DNA from: Pandoraea fibrosis
GTDB taxonomy: Bacteria > Pseudomonadota > Gammaproteobacteria > Burkholderiales > Burkholderiaceae
Assembly: GCF_000807775.2 (NCBI RefSeq)
Contig: NZ_CP047385.1
Span: 4,836,001-4,900,000, forward strand
Direction of reading: 5' to 3'
Length of the DNA stretch: 64,000 nt
Shown here: positions 8,533 through 17,089 of the stretch, one piece after another
Position numbering within the stretch: the first letter of the stretch is position 1
How the letters are laid out: each line of letters begins with the position of its first letter
Made by a program: the position numbers and the translations under genes
Notes under the pieces: model-generated
What the model was told of the DNA's origin: nothing
The model's input: only the letters and a program-made list of their open reading frames with translations
Database searches by the model: none

Positions 8533-9174
8533 CTAGTTGACAAGCGTCTTCGCGAACGCGTGATCCGGCACAAACACCGGCAAGATAAAACAACGAATAT
8601 GTCGACGTAATGTGGCCTCATCGCACGGTCGCATGGCGAGTAGCGCCAGCAACTCCCTGAGAAACCAAGAAAGTGTGGCCTCGAGATCGAGACCGGTACG
8701 TATCCCGGGTTCCTTGAGCAACAGATGCAGGACGGCTCGGATACGCTGTCGATAAGTGGCGTGGAAAAGCGCTTGCCCTTGGGTATGCGATGTCGCCTCG
8801 AATACATTCTCCAGCCAGGGCTGACGAGGCATTTCCAGCACGCCACGCACAAGCGCCAACTCGATGCGCTGCGCTATGCCCCCTTCCCTGGCCATCAATA
8901 TGCCAATGGCGGCTTGCGCTGCCGGGCCAACCTGCTCGCCAATCAACGCTTCGAGAATCGCATCCTTGTTGCCATATCTTCGATAGAGCGTGGCGCGGGA
9001 GATCCCCGCGACCTCGGCAATATCGTCAACCTTTGTGCGATCCAACCCAAGACGGTTGACACATTCCTGGGTCGCGTCGATCACTCGCTGATGGAAAGCA
9101 CTCGGCGGTACCGGCTCAATGTCGATACCCTGATCGCTCATGGGTTCTCGTGCCTTGGTGTGTGGGGGCGTCAT
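8533..9174 (-). CDS. TetR-family transcriptional regulator, candidate controller of the 1-10.5 kb cluster
   Basis: The protein has about 213 residues. An N-terminal TetR helix-turn-helix reads VDDIAEVAGISRATLYRRYG followed by NKDAILEAL; the rest is an all-helical ligand-binding domain. The start at 9174 was preferred because GTGAGG precedes it; an ATG at 9192 overlapping the P450 stop and one at 9141 are also possible. It is translationally close to the P450 gene and probably cotranscribed from the promoter that contains operator D, which would give autoregulation. TetR proteins usually bind 15-20-bp palindromes, and the four 19-bp repeats of this cluster fit that. The inducer is unknown, probably a pathway substrate. 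Confidence 0.9.
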   Translation of the reverse strand: MTPPHTKAREPMSDQGIDIEPVPPSAFHQRVIDATQECVNRLGLDRTKVDDIAEVAGISRATLYRRYGNKDAILEALIGEQVGPAAQAAIGILMAREGGIAQRIELALVRGVLEMPRQPWLENVFEATSHTQGQALFHATYRQRIRAVLHLLLKEPGIRTGLDLEATLSWFLRELLALLAMRPCDEATLRRHIRCFILPVFVPDHAFAKTLVN

Positions 9175-9181
9175 GTCGGCC

Positions 9182-10501
9182 TCACTCGCCATGCGAAGTC
9201 ACGGGACACCGCGTCGCAGAGGGTGACGAATGCGCAGGGCATCCCTCGTTTTCCGCCGCATACCAGCGCGCGCTCGGGCCGTCTCCGAGCACGATCCCGG
9301 GCGTGAAACGAACAGGCATCTGCTTGATTCCGTTGGCGAAGTTTGAGCGCAAACGCACGACCGGCCCGGCGAGCGACATATCTGGCATACGCTCCAGAAG
9401 CGCGTCGAAAACCGCCACCAGTTCAGATCGGGCCAGCATCGACCCCAGGCATTGGTGGATGCTGCCGCGCACGCCGAACGCCTGATGTTCACGCGCGTTG
9501 TGCCGATCAACGTCAAACACATCCGGATTGGCAAACACCGATTCATCACGGCTGCCGGAGCAATACCAGAGCACGACCTGCTGTCCAGCCTTGATGGCCT
9601 GTCCGCCCACCTGGGTGTCGACCAAAGCCTTGCGTCCGAAACACATGGCCGGCGTACTCCAGCGCAGCATTTCCTCGATGGCGTTGGGCAATTTACTGCG
9701 ATCTTCGATAAGCTTGCGGCGCTGATCCGGGTGTTCGATCAGCGCCAGTGAGCCCTGCAATATCTGTGTGCGCGTGGTTTCGGTGCCCGCGGTCGCAAGC
9801 AACAGGAAGAAACAACCGAGGTCCACGTCCGACAGCCTCTCGCCGTTCTCCTTGGCTGCCGCGATGGTGCTGAAGATATCGCCCTGAGGATTGCGCCGAC
9901 GCTCGGCCCCCAGGCGGCTAGCGTATTCGAACATCTCTTCGGCGGCTTGCTTGCTGCTGATATGCCGCGTGGCGTCCGGATCTGCGCTGCCGACGGTTGC
10001 ATCGGCCCACGCGAACAATCGAGCTCGATCCGATTCGGGCACGCCAAGCATTTCCGCCACGATCTCGATCGGAACATAGGCCGCCACGTCGACAAGGTTG
10101 CACTCACCGGACTCGATTACCGAGTCGATGATGCGCGTGGTCAGGACACGCACGCGCTCATTGATGCCCAGAATCGCCTTCTGCGTAAATGCGCTCATGA
10201 TGACGCGTCGAAGAAAGCCGTGACGAGGCGGATCGGACAGGATGATGTTGTGATCGATATCCCGCGCCAGTGTGTATTCCGGGATAGGCAGCGGCAGAAT
10301 ATTGGCGCGCGAGCTGAAGACTTCCGGACGTTTCTCCACATCCGCAATATCTGCATAGCGCGTAATCGACCAAAAACCGTCATCCCCGACGCGCGGAACC
10401 CAGGAAACCGGTGCTTCACGCCGCATCATCGCAAAGTAGTCGTATGGGACCGCCGTGAAAAAGGCATCGGGGTCCGCCAGATTAACGTCACCAATCTTCA
10501 T
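9182..10501 (-). CDS. Cytochrome P450
   Basis: Soluble bacterial P450 of 439 residues. Seen: I-helix LLATAGTETTRT (oxygen activation, residues 234-244), ExxR at E277-R280 (EEMLR), and the haem-cysteine Cys351 in AFGVRGSIHQCLGSMLAR. The haem loop is odd: the usual FGxGxHxC spacing is stretched by two residues and the Gly four before Cys is Ser. A 35-residue tail with three cysteines or histidine-rich turns (GCPAHSS, RCPVTSHGE) follows the normal end. It is the first gene of the operon with tetR and ferredoxin, under operator D. Probable role is hydroxylation or O-dealkylation of the cluster's substrate; this is inference. Confidence 0.92.
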   Translation of the reverse strand: MKIGDVNLADPDAFFTAVPYDYFAMMRREAPVSWVPRVGDDGFWSITRYADIADVEKRPEVFSSRANILPLPIPEYTLARDIDHNIILSDPPRHGFLRRVIMSAFTQKAILGINERVRVLTTRIIDSVIESGECNLVDVAAYVPIEIVAEMLGVPESDRARLFAWADATVGSADPDATRHISSKQAAEEMFEYASRLGAERRRNPQGDIFSTIAAAKENGERLSDVDLGCFFLLLATAGTETTRTQILQGSLALIEHPDQRRKLIEDRSKLPNAIEEMLRWSTPAMCFGRKALVDTQVGGQAIKAGQQVVLWYCSGSRDESVFANPDVFDVDRHNAREHQAFGVRGSIHQCLGSMLARSELVAVFDALLERMPDMSLAGPVVRLRSNFANGIKQMPVRFTPGIVLGDGPSARWYAAENEGCPAHSSPSATRCPVTSHGE

Positions 10502-10590
10502 CGTGTGTCTCGCTCCAGGTATGTTGGCAGTTCGGTGAGACGGAAATGAAAATTCGTCTCACCGGACAATCGGAATAATAGGCGAGCACA

Positions 10591-10609
10591 AACTGATTAA
10601 CAATCAGTT
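10591..10609. promoter_or_regulatory. Operator D upstream of the P450-tetR-ferredoxin operon
   Basis: The sequence AACTGATTAACAATCAGTT is a perfect 8-bp inverted repeat around AAC (9 bp with the flanking A/T). It lies 90 bp before the P450 start. It shares the AACTRA-N7-TYAGTT geometry of operators A-C. Confidence 0.8.
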
Positions 10610-10858
10610 TTTTAATTTTGTTCGATGATGGAGAAACCCTCTGCTTTTCCCGTCAGACGTTTTCTGGGAGAGGGAATTGCCACATGACCTGTCCCATCGG
10701 GTCATCCGGACGGACGGGCATCCTTTCTATCGGCAACGTTACGAAGAAGCTCGGGGCGACAACCCGCCGTCAAGCCGTGGTTTAGGCGATCAGCCCCCCC
10801 CCCTCAGGAAGCCACCGAAACACGCGGATTGATTTGAAATATTCGAAGCCTACAGACG

Positions 10859-10885
10859 AAAAAAATGCCCGCTAAATTAGCGGGC
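10859..10885 (-). terminator. Rho-independent terminator of a displaced tRNA-Ser 3' end
   Basis: On the minus strand a 9-bp stem (GCCCGCTAA/TTAGCGGGC, 10867-10885) is followed by A and a run of seven T. It occupies the same position relative to the tRNA 3' repeat as the terminator at 47277-47296 does relative to the intact tRNA. It is therefore probably the original chromosomal tRNA terminator. Confidence 0.75.
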
Positions 10886-10902
10886 ACTTCTTTGCAAAGC
10901 CA

Positions 10903-10923
10903 GATGCTTGGCGGAGAGGGTGG
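10903..10923. repeat. Left attachment-site repeat: tRNA-Ser 3' end fragment
   Basis: These 21 bases are identical to 47313-47333, which cover the CCA end, discriminator and acceptor strand of tRNA-Ser(CGA) plus six flanking bases. The rest of the tRNA is absent here. This is the classic signature of the distal att site of an element integrated in a tRNA gene. Confidence 0.85.
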
Positions 10924-11163
10924 AAAAACCCCCGCCGCCATACAAATCAATCACTTAGATGTATGCAGGCGTTACACGTGAAGGTACGCACTGTCAGAGA
11001 AATCCCGCCGGGTCAGTTCATCTCTCTGGCGGGGTGCCGGAATACCGGTATCCGCATGCGTTCGCCGAAGCGGTGTTCGCGCACGTCTCAAGACTGAATT
11101 TGATTTGACAGTCAGCTACCATCAAAACGGCTGACTAGCAGATCGGGACGCGACTTCCCCACC

Positions 11164-11895
11164 TCAGATTGACGAGAGGCCACCGTCCACCCGCAAGTCA
11201 ATCCCGGTGATAAAGCTGGCCTCGTCCGACGCGAGAAAGCATGCGGCTGCGGCGACATCCTCTGGCACGCCCAGCCGGTTCATCGGCACCTTGGCAATCA
11301 TTGCCTTCTTGAAAGATGCAGCCTTCTCCGGCTGATCCGAAAGAAAATCTGCTAGCGCTGGCGTATCGATAGGACCGGGACTTATCGCGTTGACCCGAAC
11401 GCTTTTTTTCCGGAGATCTGTGGTCCATCCGCGGGCAAACGAACGAATTGCCGCCTTCGTGGCCGCATAAATGCTCATGGCTGCGCCACCTCGACGTCCC
11501 GCAACGGAGGACATCAGCACGATGGAGCCACCCTCGCGGATGAGCGGCGTCAGGGTCTGAACGGTAAATACAGTCCCTTTCACATTGATACCAAAAAGGC
11601 GGTCAAAGTGCGCTTCGTCAATCGCACCAAGATCGACCTGCTCACCGATTCCGGCATTTGCAACAAGAATGTCAAACGCCCCGAAGTTCTCGCTTACCGC
11701 AGCGTAAAGGCGACGCAAGTCATCAGCGCTTCGAACATCGCCACGCACGCACAGCGCTCCAATCGGCACCCCATCGTCCTTGAGGTCGAACACGCAGACC
11801 TTCGCTCCCTCCTGGAGAAAGCGAGCGGCCACCGCGCGTCCCAAACCATTGCTACCTCCGGTAATGACTGCGACCTTGTTTTCAAGTTGTCCCAT
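11164..11895 (-). CDS. Short-chain dehydrogenase/reductase
   Basis: Classical SDR of 243 residues: TGGSNGLGRAVA cofactor loop, NAGIG, catalytic Ser in VLMSSVAG, Tyr-X3-Lys in SIYAATKAAI, and C-terminal ITGIDLRVDGGLSSI. The start MGQLENKVAVITGG is the canonical SDR opening; the ATG at 11943 would add 16 unrelated residues. It is the first gene inside the left island border and the last in a leftward gene row behind the hydratase, 255 bp away. It may oxidise a 3-hydroxyacyl-CoA in the adjoining CoA module, or a pathway alcohol. Neither is proven. Confidence 0.88.
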   Translation of the reverse strand: MGQLENKVAVITGGSNGLGRAVAARFLQEGAKVCVFDLKDDGVPIGALCVRGDVRSADDLRRLYAAVSENFGAFDILVANAGIGEQVDLGAIDEAHFDRLFGINVKGTVFTVQTLTPLIREGGSIVLMSSVAGRRGGAAMSIYAATKAAIRSFARGWTTDLRKKSVRVNAISPGPIDTPALADFLSDQPEKAASFKKAMIAKVPMNRLGVPEDVAAAACFLASDEASFITGIDLRVDGGLSSI

Positions 11896-12150
11896 AATCA
11901 ATGATCCATTGCAGAGCATCTCTGATGCACAGATTGATGCCACCCGGGAGGAATCTCCGGGAACGTTGAACGATCAGAGAATTCGCCACGCCTGGACTCA
12001 GGTTGTGACGGGCGTGCATGCCAGTCTGCGTTTGCGAATCCAACGCATCTTTGATGCCCATGCGTCACCGGCAACCCCGATCGGAAAAGAATTGATGCTT
12101 CCTGCTGCGTACACTTGCCGCGCCGCATGGCAGCGTGGCACATGCCGCGG

Positions 12151-12945
12151 TCAAACCTCTGCGTCGTCAAAAACCGCACGCACGGCGCCGAGCCCCTGGA
12201 TCTGAGCATCGAACACATCCCCCGGGCGCACGCTCACCATCGGCCCGAGAGCGCCGGAGAGCACCACATCGCCTTGCTGGAGTGGTGCACCACGCGCTGC
12301 CATGGTTTTCGCAAGCCAGACGAGTGCGTTAACCGGGTGTCCCATGCACGCGGCTCCGACGCCTAGCGAAACCACCTCTTTCCTGCGCTCCATGACCATG
12401 CCGCACAGTCGGAGGTCGACGTCCGTCAATTTGACTGGACGACTCCCCAATACGAATGCGCACGACGATGCGTTATCCGCGATCGTGTCGACGATGCCGA
12501 TATCCCAGTCTCGAATGCGGCTACCGACGATCTCCAGCGCAGGCAGCACATATTCGATGGCGTTCATGAGATCCAGGTGGCCCGGATTGAGAGACGTCAC
12601 GTCCTTTCCGATCACGAACGCAACCTCGGCCTCGATTTTCGGCTGGTTCAGAACGTGCCAGGGAACGGCCTGACCATCGCCATACGCCATGTCGTCGAGA
12701 AGCACGCCGAAATCCGGCTGATCGACGCCCAACTGCTTCTGGACAGCCAACGAGGTCAGGCCAATTTTGCTGCCCACCTTGCGTCGTCCAGCGTCAGTCC
12801 GATAGCGGATATTCAGCTGCTGAATTGCGTAGGCGTCATCCACCGAGAGCCCCTCATCGCTTCGACGCAGGGGTTCGATGAAATCGCCGGTTCGTTCTGC
12901 GTGGCGCAACCGCTCTGCCGCAACCCGAATTTGATCAGCGTCCAT
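12151..12945 (-). CDS. 2-keto-4-pentenoate (2-hydroxydienoate) hydratase family protein
   Basis: Protein of 264 residues in the MhpD/BphH/HpaH family, which adds water to 2-hydroxypenta-2,4-dienoate to give 4-hydroxy-2-oxovalerate. Family landmarks are KVGSKIGLTS, the acidic KIEAEVAFVIGKD, and VLPALEIVGSRI. The C-terminal LVWLAKTMAARGAPLQQGDVVLSG is also characteristic. The start at 12945 has AAGGAATTT upstream. It follows etfA by 114 bp on the same strand. The aldolase and acetaldehyde dehydrogenase that normally come next are not in the window, so the lower meta pathway must be completed elsewhere. An alternative is the related 4-oxalocrotonate decarboxylase activity. Confidence 0.9.
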   Translation of the reverse strand: MDADQIRVAAERLRHAERTGDFIEPLRRSDEGLSVDDAYAIQQLNIRYRTDAGRRKVGSKIGLTSLAVQKQLGVDQPDFGVLLDDMAYGDGQAVPWHVLNQPKIEAEVAFVIGKDVTSLNPGHLDLMNAIEYVLPALEIVGSRIRDWDIGIVDTIADNASSCAFVLGSRPVKLTDVDLRLCGMVMERRKEVVSLGVGAACMGHPVNALVWLAKTMAARGAPLQQGDVVLSGALGPMVSVRPGDVFDAQIQGLGAVRAVFDDAEV

Positions 12946-13059
12946 AGAAAATTCCTTGAATGTTTCGTCACCGGATAACGCCCCGGCAACGCAGGAGCGA
13001 GACGGCTGTTGCAATGCTTGTGCTGTCTGACCACGCCATTGCGCGAAGGGGCCAGCGCG

Positions 13060-14004
13060 TCAAATATGGGAGCAAAGCTCCGGCACCAGTGTGAACAGGT
13101 CGCCCACGAGACCATAATCGGCCACACCGAAGATCGGTGCTTCCTCGTCCTTGTTGATCGCCACAATCACCTTGGAGTCCTTCATGCCGGCCAGATGCTG
13201 AATCGCGCCCGAGATGCCGACCGCCACGTACAGTTGCGGCGCGACGATCTTGCCCGTTTGCCCCACCTGGAAATCATTCGGCACGTAGCCTGCGTCCACG
13301 GCGGCACGCGAGGCGCCCAATGCCGCGTTCAGCTTGTCGGCCAGCGGCTCCAGCACCTTGATATAGTTCTCGCCGCTGCCCAGACCGCGGCCGCCCGAAA
13401 CGATGATCTTCGCGCTCGTGAGTTCCGGGCGGTCAAGTTTCGTGACTTCGCTGCTCACGAACTGCGAGAGACCGCTGTCGGCCGCCGCTTCGATCTTCTC
13501 AACCGCCGCGCTGCCGCCATCTGCTGCAACGGCATCGAAACCCGTCGCACGGACCGTAATCACCTTGATCGGGTCAGTCGACTGCACCGTTGCTATAGCG
13601 TTGCCTGCGTAGATCGGGCGCTCGAAGATGTCGCCGCTGCGGACTGCGGTGATATCACTGATCTGGGCGACATCCAGCTTCGCGGCAATACGCGGAGAAA
13701 CGTTCTTGCCCGCTGCCGTGGCTGGCGAGAGGATATGCGAGTAGTCCTTTGCGATGGCGAGCACCGTCGCCGCGACGTTCTCGGCCAACCCCGCCTCGAG
13801 CTGTGGCGCATCAGCCAGCAGCACTTTCGCAACCCCTGTGATCTTCGCCGCCGCGTCGGCGGCGCCCTGTGCGTTGTGACCTGCGACCAGCACGTGCACG
13901 TCGGTGTCAACGAATTTGCCGACAGCGTGCGCAGCTGCCACGGTGTTCAGCGTTGCTGCCTTCACGCTAGCGTTGTCGTGTTCGGCAATCACCAGAATCG
14001 TCAT
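13060..14004 (-). CDS. etfA: Electron transfer flavoprotein alpha subunit (island copy)
   Basis: Complete EtfA of 314 residues, closely related to the partial copy at 1-808 (for example VSGGRGLGSGENYIKVLEPL). The C-terminal FAD domain holds SGGRGLGS, GQTGKIVAPQLYVAVGISGAIQH and IVAINKDEEAPIF. It lies 21 bp behind etfB and downstream of two acyl-CoA dehydrogenase genes, its likely electron donors. The matching quinone oxidoreductase is at 17294-18973. Confidence 0.96.
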   Translation of the reverse strand: MTILVIAEHDNASVKAATLNTVAAAHAVGKFVDTDVHVLVAGHNAQGAADAAAKITGVAKVLLADAPQLEAGLAENVAATVLAIAKDYSHILSPATAAGKNVSPRIAAKLDVAQISDITAVRSGDIFERPIYAGNAIATVQSTDPIKVITVRATGFDAVAADGGSAAVEKIEAAADSGLSQFVSSEVTKLDRPELTSAKIIVSGGRGLGSGENYIKVLEPLADKLNAALGASRAAVDAGYVPNDFQVGQTGKIVAPQLYVAVGISGAIQHLAGMKDSKVIVAINKDEEAPIFGVADYGLVGDLFTLVPELCSHI

Positions 14005-14025
14005 GTCTCTTTGCTCCCTGAACCT

Positions 14026-14775
14026 TCAGATAACCTTCGCTTCGGCCTTCAATTTTTCCACCAGCGTCTTCACGTCCGGCACCTTCACACCGGCGCTGCG
14101 CTTGGGTGGCTCAACGACCTTCAGCACCTTCAGACGCGGCGTGTAATCCACACCGAGGTCTTCGGGTTTGATCGTCTCCAACGGCTTCTTCTTCGCCTTC
14201 ATGATGTTGGGCAACGTGACGTAGCGCGGCTCATTCAGACGCAAATCAGTGGTAACGACCGCAGGGAGCGTTAAGGAAAGCGTTTGCGCACCGCCATCCA
14301 CTTCACGTGACACGATGGCCCTGCCGTCGGTGACGACCACCTTGGAGGCGAACGTGGCCTGAGGCAGATTCGCGAGCGCGGCAAGCATCTGACCGGTCTG
14401 GTTCGAATCGTTATCGATGGCCTGCTTGCCGAGAATCACGAGCGAAGGCTGCTCCCTGTCCACCAGTGCCTTCAGGATCTTCGCGACACCAAGCGACTCG
14501 ACACTGCTGTTCGATTCAACGAGAATCGCCCGATCCGCGCCAATGGCCAAAGCCGTGCGCAGCGTCTCCTGCGCCTGCGCCACACCGACGGAAACAGCAA
14601 TCACTTCGGTCGCCACCCCCGACTCCTTCAGGCGAACAGCCTCCTCAACCGCAATCTCGTCGAACGGGTTGATGCTCATTTTCAGATCGGACAGTTCGAT
14701 GCCAGAACCGTCCGCTCTTACCTTGACCTTGATGTTCGAGTCGACAACCCGCTTCACGGGTACGAGAACCTTCAT
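14026..14775 (-). CDS. etfB: Electron transfer flavoprotein beta subunit (island copy)
   Basis: EtfB of 249 residues, the same length as the copy at 821-1570 and highly similar to it. It carries [11 protein letters not shown] and [17 protein letters not shown]. The ATG at 14775 is preceded by AGGAG at good spacing; a GTG two codons earlier overlaps that site and is less likely. It sits 62 bp downstream of an acyl-CoA dehydrogenase gene. Together these genes form a fatty-acyl or branched-acyl-CoA oxidation unit. Confidence 0.96.
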   Translation of the reverse strand: MKVLVPVKRVVDSNIKVKVRADGSGIELSDLKMSINPFDEIAVEEAVRLKESGVATEVIAVSVGVAQAQETLRTALAIGADRAILVESNSSVESLGVAKILKALVDREQPSLVILGKQAIDNDSNQTGQMLAALANLPQATFASKVVVTDGRAIVSREVDGGAQTLSLTLPAVVTTDLRLNEPRYVTLPNIMKAKKKPLETIKPEDLGVDYTPRLKVLKVVEPPKRSAGVKVPDVKTLVEKLKAEAKVI

Positions 14776-14837
14776 TACCACCGCTCCTAGAAATACCTAC
14801 GCAAACAGATCCTCAACTTCCATCACCATGACCTGGG

Positions 14838-15989
14838 TCAATTCAGCTCTTTGTTCGAATAACCCAACAGCGAGCGTGCAATGATCAGTCGGTTGATTTC
14901 GCCCGCCCCTTCAAAAATGTCAAAGATGCGCGCATCGCGAAACCACTTTTCAGCCAACGCCTCTTCAGTAAGGGCATCGACTCCCAGCATCTCCATGCAT
15001 TCCTGCGTAATCTGGCGAGCCGCCCGGCCGCCAATGACCTTGGCCGTTGCCGCTTCGACCATCGTCGACCCGTTCGCGCCACCGTCGCGCTGCTCAAGCC
15101 ACTTGCAATGCAGAATCGTCAACGTGGTCGCATCGTGAAGCGCCTCGAGAGCCAGCACGCGCGACTGAATTGACGACTGGCGAAATCGTCCATTTTCGTA
15201 GTTGATTGATTCGTCAGCCTCCTGCAACTTCTTCTTCAGCAGATCCAGCAGATTGCGGGCAATGCTCAACCCAATGGCCGCCACGGCCGGACGGGTGCCG
15301 TTGAATACAAACATGGCCCGCCTGAAATCCAGATCAAGCTGATTCGACCGGGGTACCCGACAGTCCTGCATCACGAAGTCGGCGGTATCCCAGGAGCGAA
15401 GCCCCATCTTCTTCACCTGACCGAGTTCCTGAAGACCCGGCATCCCCTTCTCGACAACGAACGCCAGGAAGGGCTTGACGCCATTTCCATCGACCGGCCC
15501 CCGCACCATCACAACGGCGCCGTCGGCTGCGCCAAATTCGGAACAGTAGATTTTTTCGCCGTTCAGAATCCATTCACTGCTTGCCTCGTCGTAACGCGCG
15601 GTCGCCTGGATAGCGGCCGGATCGGAACCCGCACCAGGCTCAGTCATCGCGATGGACAGGAGCTTGCTTTCGAATTTCTCCACCTGCTCCGGAGTACCGG
15701 CATATCGGACAATCATGTTGCCTAACCCTTCGGTCGGACGACGCATGTGCACATCGCCAAATTGCTGGTGAATCAGCGATTCGGTAATGGCCAGCCCGCT
15801 GGTACCCTCTGGATTCGCACGTAACTGGTCGATCGGACTCGGGCGTCCCATCAGCTCCGGAAACTCCTTCGGCTTGAGCTCGTCTTCATTCTGGTCGTAG
15901 TAGCGGGCGTATTTCCGCGAGATCGCCGCTTCTTCCCTGGCGAGCGCCACGAGCCGGTTATCTTCGGCGGTAAGGGTAAAATCAATCAT
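14838..15989 (-). CDS. Acyl-CoA dehydrogenase (catalytic type, CaiA-like)
   Basis: FAD enzyme of 383 residues forming the alpha,beta double bond of an acyl-CoA and passing electrons to ETF. The middle-domain signature AMTEPGAGSDPAAIQATA is intact. The C-terminal IFDIFEGAGEINRLIIARSLL carries the expected catalytic Glu (FEG). The start MIDFTLTAEDN has GAAGGA upstream. It lies 18 bp behind the divergent acyl-CoA dehydrogenase gene and ahead of etfBA. The pair may form a heteromer. The substrate is probably the short acid released by the ring-cleavage pathway (inference). Confidence 0.93.
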   Translation of the reverse strand: MIDFTLTAEDNRLVALAREEAAISRKYARYYDQNEDELKPKEFPELMGRPSPIDQLRANPEGTSGLAITESLIHQQFGDVHMRRPTEGLGNMIVRYAGTPEQVEKFESKLLSIAMTEPGAGSDPAAIQATARYDEASSEWILNGEKIYCSEFGAADGAVVMVRGPVDGNGVKPFLAFVVEKGMPGLQELGQVKKMGLRSWDTADFVMQDCRVPRSNQLDLDFRRAMFVFNGTRPAVAAIGLSIARNLLDLLKKKLQEADESINYENGRFRQSSIQSRVLALEALHDATTLTILHCKWLEQRDGGANGSTMVEAATAKVIGGRAARQITQECMEMLGVDALTEEALAEKWFRDARIFDIFEGAGEINRLIIARSLLGYSNKELN

Positions 15990-16006
15990 TTCCTTCTCCC
16001 ATAAAG

Positions 16007-17089
16007 TTAGACGCTTGCCAGGGCTTCCAGCATCGAGATTGCGCGAGCATTGCGGTACCACATTTCAATCGGATGAGCCCGCACGTAACCGTGCCCCCCA
16101 AAGGCCTGCAAGCCCTCGTCGGCGATCGACATGGTGTGCTGGGCGGCGTAGATGAATGCAAGCTGTGCCGATCGCGCGGCACTGTCACTGCGTTGATCGA
16201 GTTCGAACGCCGCGCGCCATACCATCCAGCGCATGGCATGCACGTCGACGTGCATGTCCGCAATCCGAAAGGCGATCGATTGCTTTCGTGCGAGAGCCGT
16301 CCCGTGAACCACCCGATCCTTCGTATAGGGGATCACATATTCCATGATGCCTCGCGAGAGCCCCGTCATTGCCGCGGCCGAGCCAACTCGCGCAGCATCG
16401 ACAATGCGGCGCACATTGCTCCCAGCATCCTCTCCAAGCCGGGCAGAGACCGGAAGGCGCACACTCTCGAACACTACGTCGGCCATCCCCAGCGCACGCA
16501 GACCAACGGAGGGAACGACCTTCTGGACATGCACACCGGGCGCATCACGCTCAACGATGAAGGCTTCCTGCGATGCCCCGACTTGCGCGACTACCAGGAA
16601 GTGGCTGCACGAGTGCGCCAGCGGTACCAGCTTCTTTCGACCATCAAGAATCCAGCCATTTCCATCAGCTTTCACTGTGGTGGTCAACAGACCGATGTCT
16701 GCCTGGAAACCACCTTCCATTACCGCAATGGAAGCCGCCCGATAGCTTGCGCCTTCGAACAGCGGCAGTAGCGCCTCCTTCTGCGACGTAGATCCCTGCT
16801 CCAGAACGGCTCGCACGAAAGCGAGGGGCGCCGCGAGTGCCAATGCGAGCGAGACATCGCCAACCGCAAGCTCCTCCAGAGCTACCGCGGTCAAGAGCGC
16901 GGGCGGCGCGCCACCATCGTCATTGCGCAATTGCACGATCCCTGTGGACCAGAGTTCATCCAGCGTGGCCCCATCGATTCCAGAAACATCGTCATGCCTG
17001 CGGCCTGCGGGACGTAGCAACGAATCAGCAAAATCCTGCATGGCATCTTTTGCCATTTTCTGATCGTCAGACAATTCGAAACTGATCAT
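16007..17089 (-). CDS. Divergent acyl-CoA dehydrogenase subunit
   Basis: Protein of 360 residues with acyl-CoA dehydrogenase architecture: N-terminal helices from MISFELSDDQKMAKDAM, and a C-terminal helical domain with QAFGGHGYVRAHPIEMWYRNARAISMLEAL. The FAD-domain signature xTEPxAGSD is replaced by VMEGGFQADIG, so flavin binding may be lost or shared. The catalytic-Glu region is shortened to the last few residues. AAAGGAGGAG precedes the start. It is the first gene of the operon ACAD-ACAD-etfB-etfA. Steroid and branched-acid pathways use paired, unequal ACAD subunits (alpha2beta2), and this pair may be another case. Confidence 0.88.
   Translation of the reverse strand: MISFELSDDQKMAKDAMQDFADSLLRPAGRRHDDVSGIDGATLDELWSTGIVQLRNDDGGAPPALLTAVALEELAVGDVSLALALAAPLAFVRAVLEQGSTSQKEALLPLFEGASYRAASIAVMEGGFQADIGLLTTTVKADGNGWILDGRKKLVPLAHSCSHFLVVAQVGASQEAFIVERDAPGVHVQKVVPSVGLRALGMADVVFESVRLPVSARLGEDAGSNVRRIVDAARVGSAAAMTGLSRGIMEYVIPYTKDRVVHGTALARKQSIAFRIADMHVDVHAMRWMVWRAAFELDQRSDSAARSAQLAFIYAAQHTMSIADEGLQAFGGHGYVRAHPIEMWYRNARAISMLEALASV

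Larger units (their letters stand above)
10610..11163. other. Non-coding stretch holding the left island junction
   Basis: I see no credible gene. It contains a poly-C run near 10795, the terminator and tRNA-Ser remnant at 10859-10923, and then AT-rich sequence (ACAAATCAATCACTTAGATG, 10942-10961) of the kind often found beside tRNA-integrating elements. A GC-rich hairpin (CCCGCC...GGCGGG) follows at about 11005-11033. Confidence 0.6.

Noticed and set aside
13009..14274. A 421-codon plus-strand open frame over etfA and etfB.
   Set aside because: Antisense of two clear genes; no start signal and skewed composition.
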